Below are positions 63,397 through 64,000 of a stretch of 64,000 nt of DNA, piece by piece. The stretch's first letter is position 1. The number at the start of each line of letters is the position of its first letter. The DNA is from Myxococcus stipitatus DSM 14675. Lineage in GTDB: Bacteria; Myxococcota; Myxococcia; Myxococcales; Myxococcaceae. The DNA lies in NCBI RefSeq assembly GCF_000331735.1, contig NC_020126.1, positions 2,418,001 to 2,482,000 of the forward strand, in the 5' to 3' direction. The notes under the pieces were generated by a model. That model saw only the letters and a list, made by a program, of their open reading frames with translations. It did no database searches and was not told the DNA's origin. Position numbers and translations under genes: made by a program.

Positions 63397-64000
63397 ATGA
63401 GCGCAAGGAAGCAAGGCGTGTCCTCTGTCGTCAGGGCTGTCTGGCGGGTGTGTGTGATGGTCGCGGGAGTGAGCTGTGGGGGCGAGGAGGCGGTGGTTCC
63501 ACCGGAGGAGCCCACGACACAGTCCGCGAGACTGGCGCCGCAGGACACCCTCTCGTTGCAGTCTCACACCCTGTGGCTGAAGCCAGACGGCACCGTGTGG
63601 TCCTGGGGCACCAACTACGGCGGTGAGCTGGGAGACGGGACACACAACCATCGGTCGACGCCCGCGCAGGTCCCCAACCTCACCAGTGTGACGGCGGTGG
63701 AGGCGGGGCGCGGCAACTACTCGATGGCGCGGAGGGCGGACGGCTCGCTGTGGGTCTGGGGATACAACACCTACGGCCAGCTGGGAGATGGGACGACGAC
63801 CAGCCGTTGGTCGCCCATACCGGTGCCGGGCTTCTCGGGGGTGTCGTCCGTTTCGGGCGGCTACATGCACTCGATGGCGCTGAAGTCGGACGGCACCGTC
63901 TGGGCTTGGGGCCGGAACGCCGACGGCCAGCTCGGAGATGGGTCGACCACGCAGCGGCTGTCTCCCGTGCGCGCGCTGGGGCTCTCGCTGGTGACCTCGG
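63397..64000 (+). CDS. RCC1-repeat lipoprotein, 3' end outside window
   Basis: The visible 201 residues start with a lipoprotein signal (MSARKQGVSSVVRAVWRVCVMVAGVSCGG, Cys at 27) after AGGAGG. They run into regular RCC1 blades with the WSWG-x-N-x-x-G-x-L-GDGT pattern (VWSWGTNYGGELGDGT, LWVWGYNTYGQLGDGT, VWAWGRNADGQLGDGS). RCC1-repeat propellers serve as interaction or carbohydrate-binding scaffolds. The gene is open at the right edge of the window. Confidence 0.87.
   Translation, partial: MSARKQGVSSVVRAVWRVCVMVAGVSCGGEEAVVPPEEPTTQSARLAPQDTLSLQSHTLWLKPDGTVWSWGTNYGGELGDGTHNHRSTPAQVPNLTSVTAVEAGRGNYSMARRADGSLWVWGYNTYGQLGDGTTTSRWSPIPVPGFSGVSSVSGGYMHSMALKSDGTVWAWGRNADGQLGDGSTTQRLSPVRALGLSLVTS

Overview
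This 64 kb window is high-GC bacterial DNA (third codon positions almost always G or C). It most likely comes from a myxobacterium of the Myxococcus/Corallococcus/Pyxidicoccus type. The evidence is the density of lipoproteins with cysteine-rich or repeat modules, an RCC1-repeat lipoprotein, a MopE-type metal-binding lipoprotein, paired LVIVD-repeat lipoproteins and many one-component regulators. There is no sign of a prophage, insertion sequence, CRISPR array, tRNA or rRNA. The genus is inferred from these features and was not tested by a search.

Layout. 1-7.5 kb: a truncated polytopic membrane protein, a zinc-ribbon protein of unknown function, a solitary MazF-type toxin, a secreted protein, and two tandem LVIVD-repeat lipoproteins that arose by local duplication. 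7.5-16 kb: an isoquinoline 1-oxidoreductase-type molybdenum hydroxylase pair, an RND pump with its adaptor (closed by a clear intrinsic terminator) and a glycosyltransferase. 16-19.4 kb: an adenosine deaminase-like lipoprotein and a di-haem cytochrome-type protein.

19.5-28.05 kb is the most interesting block. A promoter and a well-conserved cobalamin riboswitch precede eight tightly packed minus-strand genes: class III aminotransferase, aldehyde dehydrogenase, second class III aminotransferase, two CatI/CatJ-like 3-oxoadipate CoA-transferase subunits, a PcaF-like 3-oxoadipyl-CoA thiolase, a small unknown protein and a hotdog thioesterase. None looks B12-dependent or B12-synthetic. The enzymes fit an aerobic route that deaminates and oxidises a C6 diamino acid, with beta-lysine the best fit, to 3-oxoadipate and then succinyl-CoA plus acetyl-CoA. 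The riboswitch would turn this route on when adenosylcobalamin is scarce, that is, when B12-dependent lysine aminomutases cannot work. This is an inference, with stated tests.

28-38 kb: a fused tautomerase/NTF2-like protein divergent from a LysR regulator, a pectate-lyase-like lipoprotein, a methyltransferase, a TPR protein, a MerR regulator with an alpha/beta hydrolase, an AlkB-like dioxygenase, and an azoreductase divergent from a GcvA-like LysR regulator. 38-48 kb: phytanoyl-CoA dioxygenase-like protein, a coupled TPR/MopE pair, cysteine-rich and frameshifted lipoproteins, a LuxR regulator, and a RibD-C protein coupled to an ECF sigma factor with an NTF2-like tail. A lipoprotein with a Pro-Asp-Ser-Gly repeat follows. 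48-64 kb: VOC protein, amidohydrolase, LysR/RidA divergent pair, more lipoproteins, aldo/keto reductase and YCII protein around a perfect palindrome, a DUF808 membrane protein, a GntR regulator with matching operators at itself and at a Tat-exported flavin amine oxidase, a GST-like protein, a P-loop kinase-like protein and the start of an RCC1 lipoprotein.
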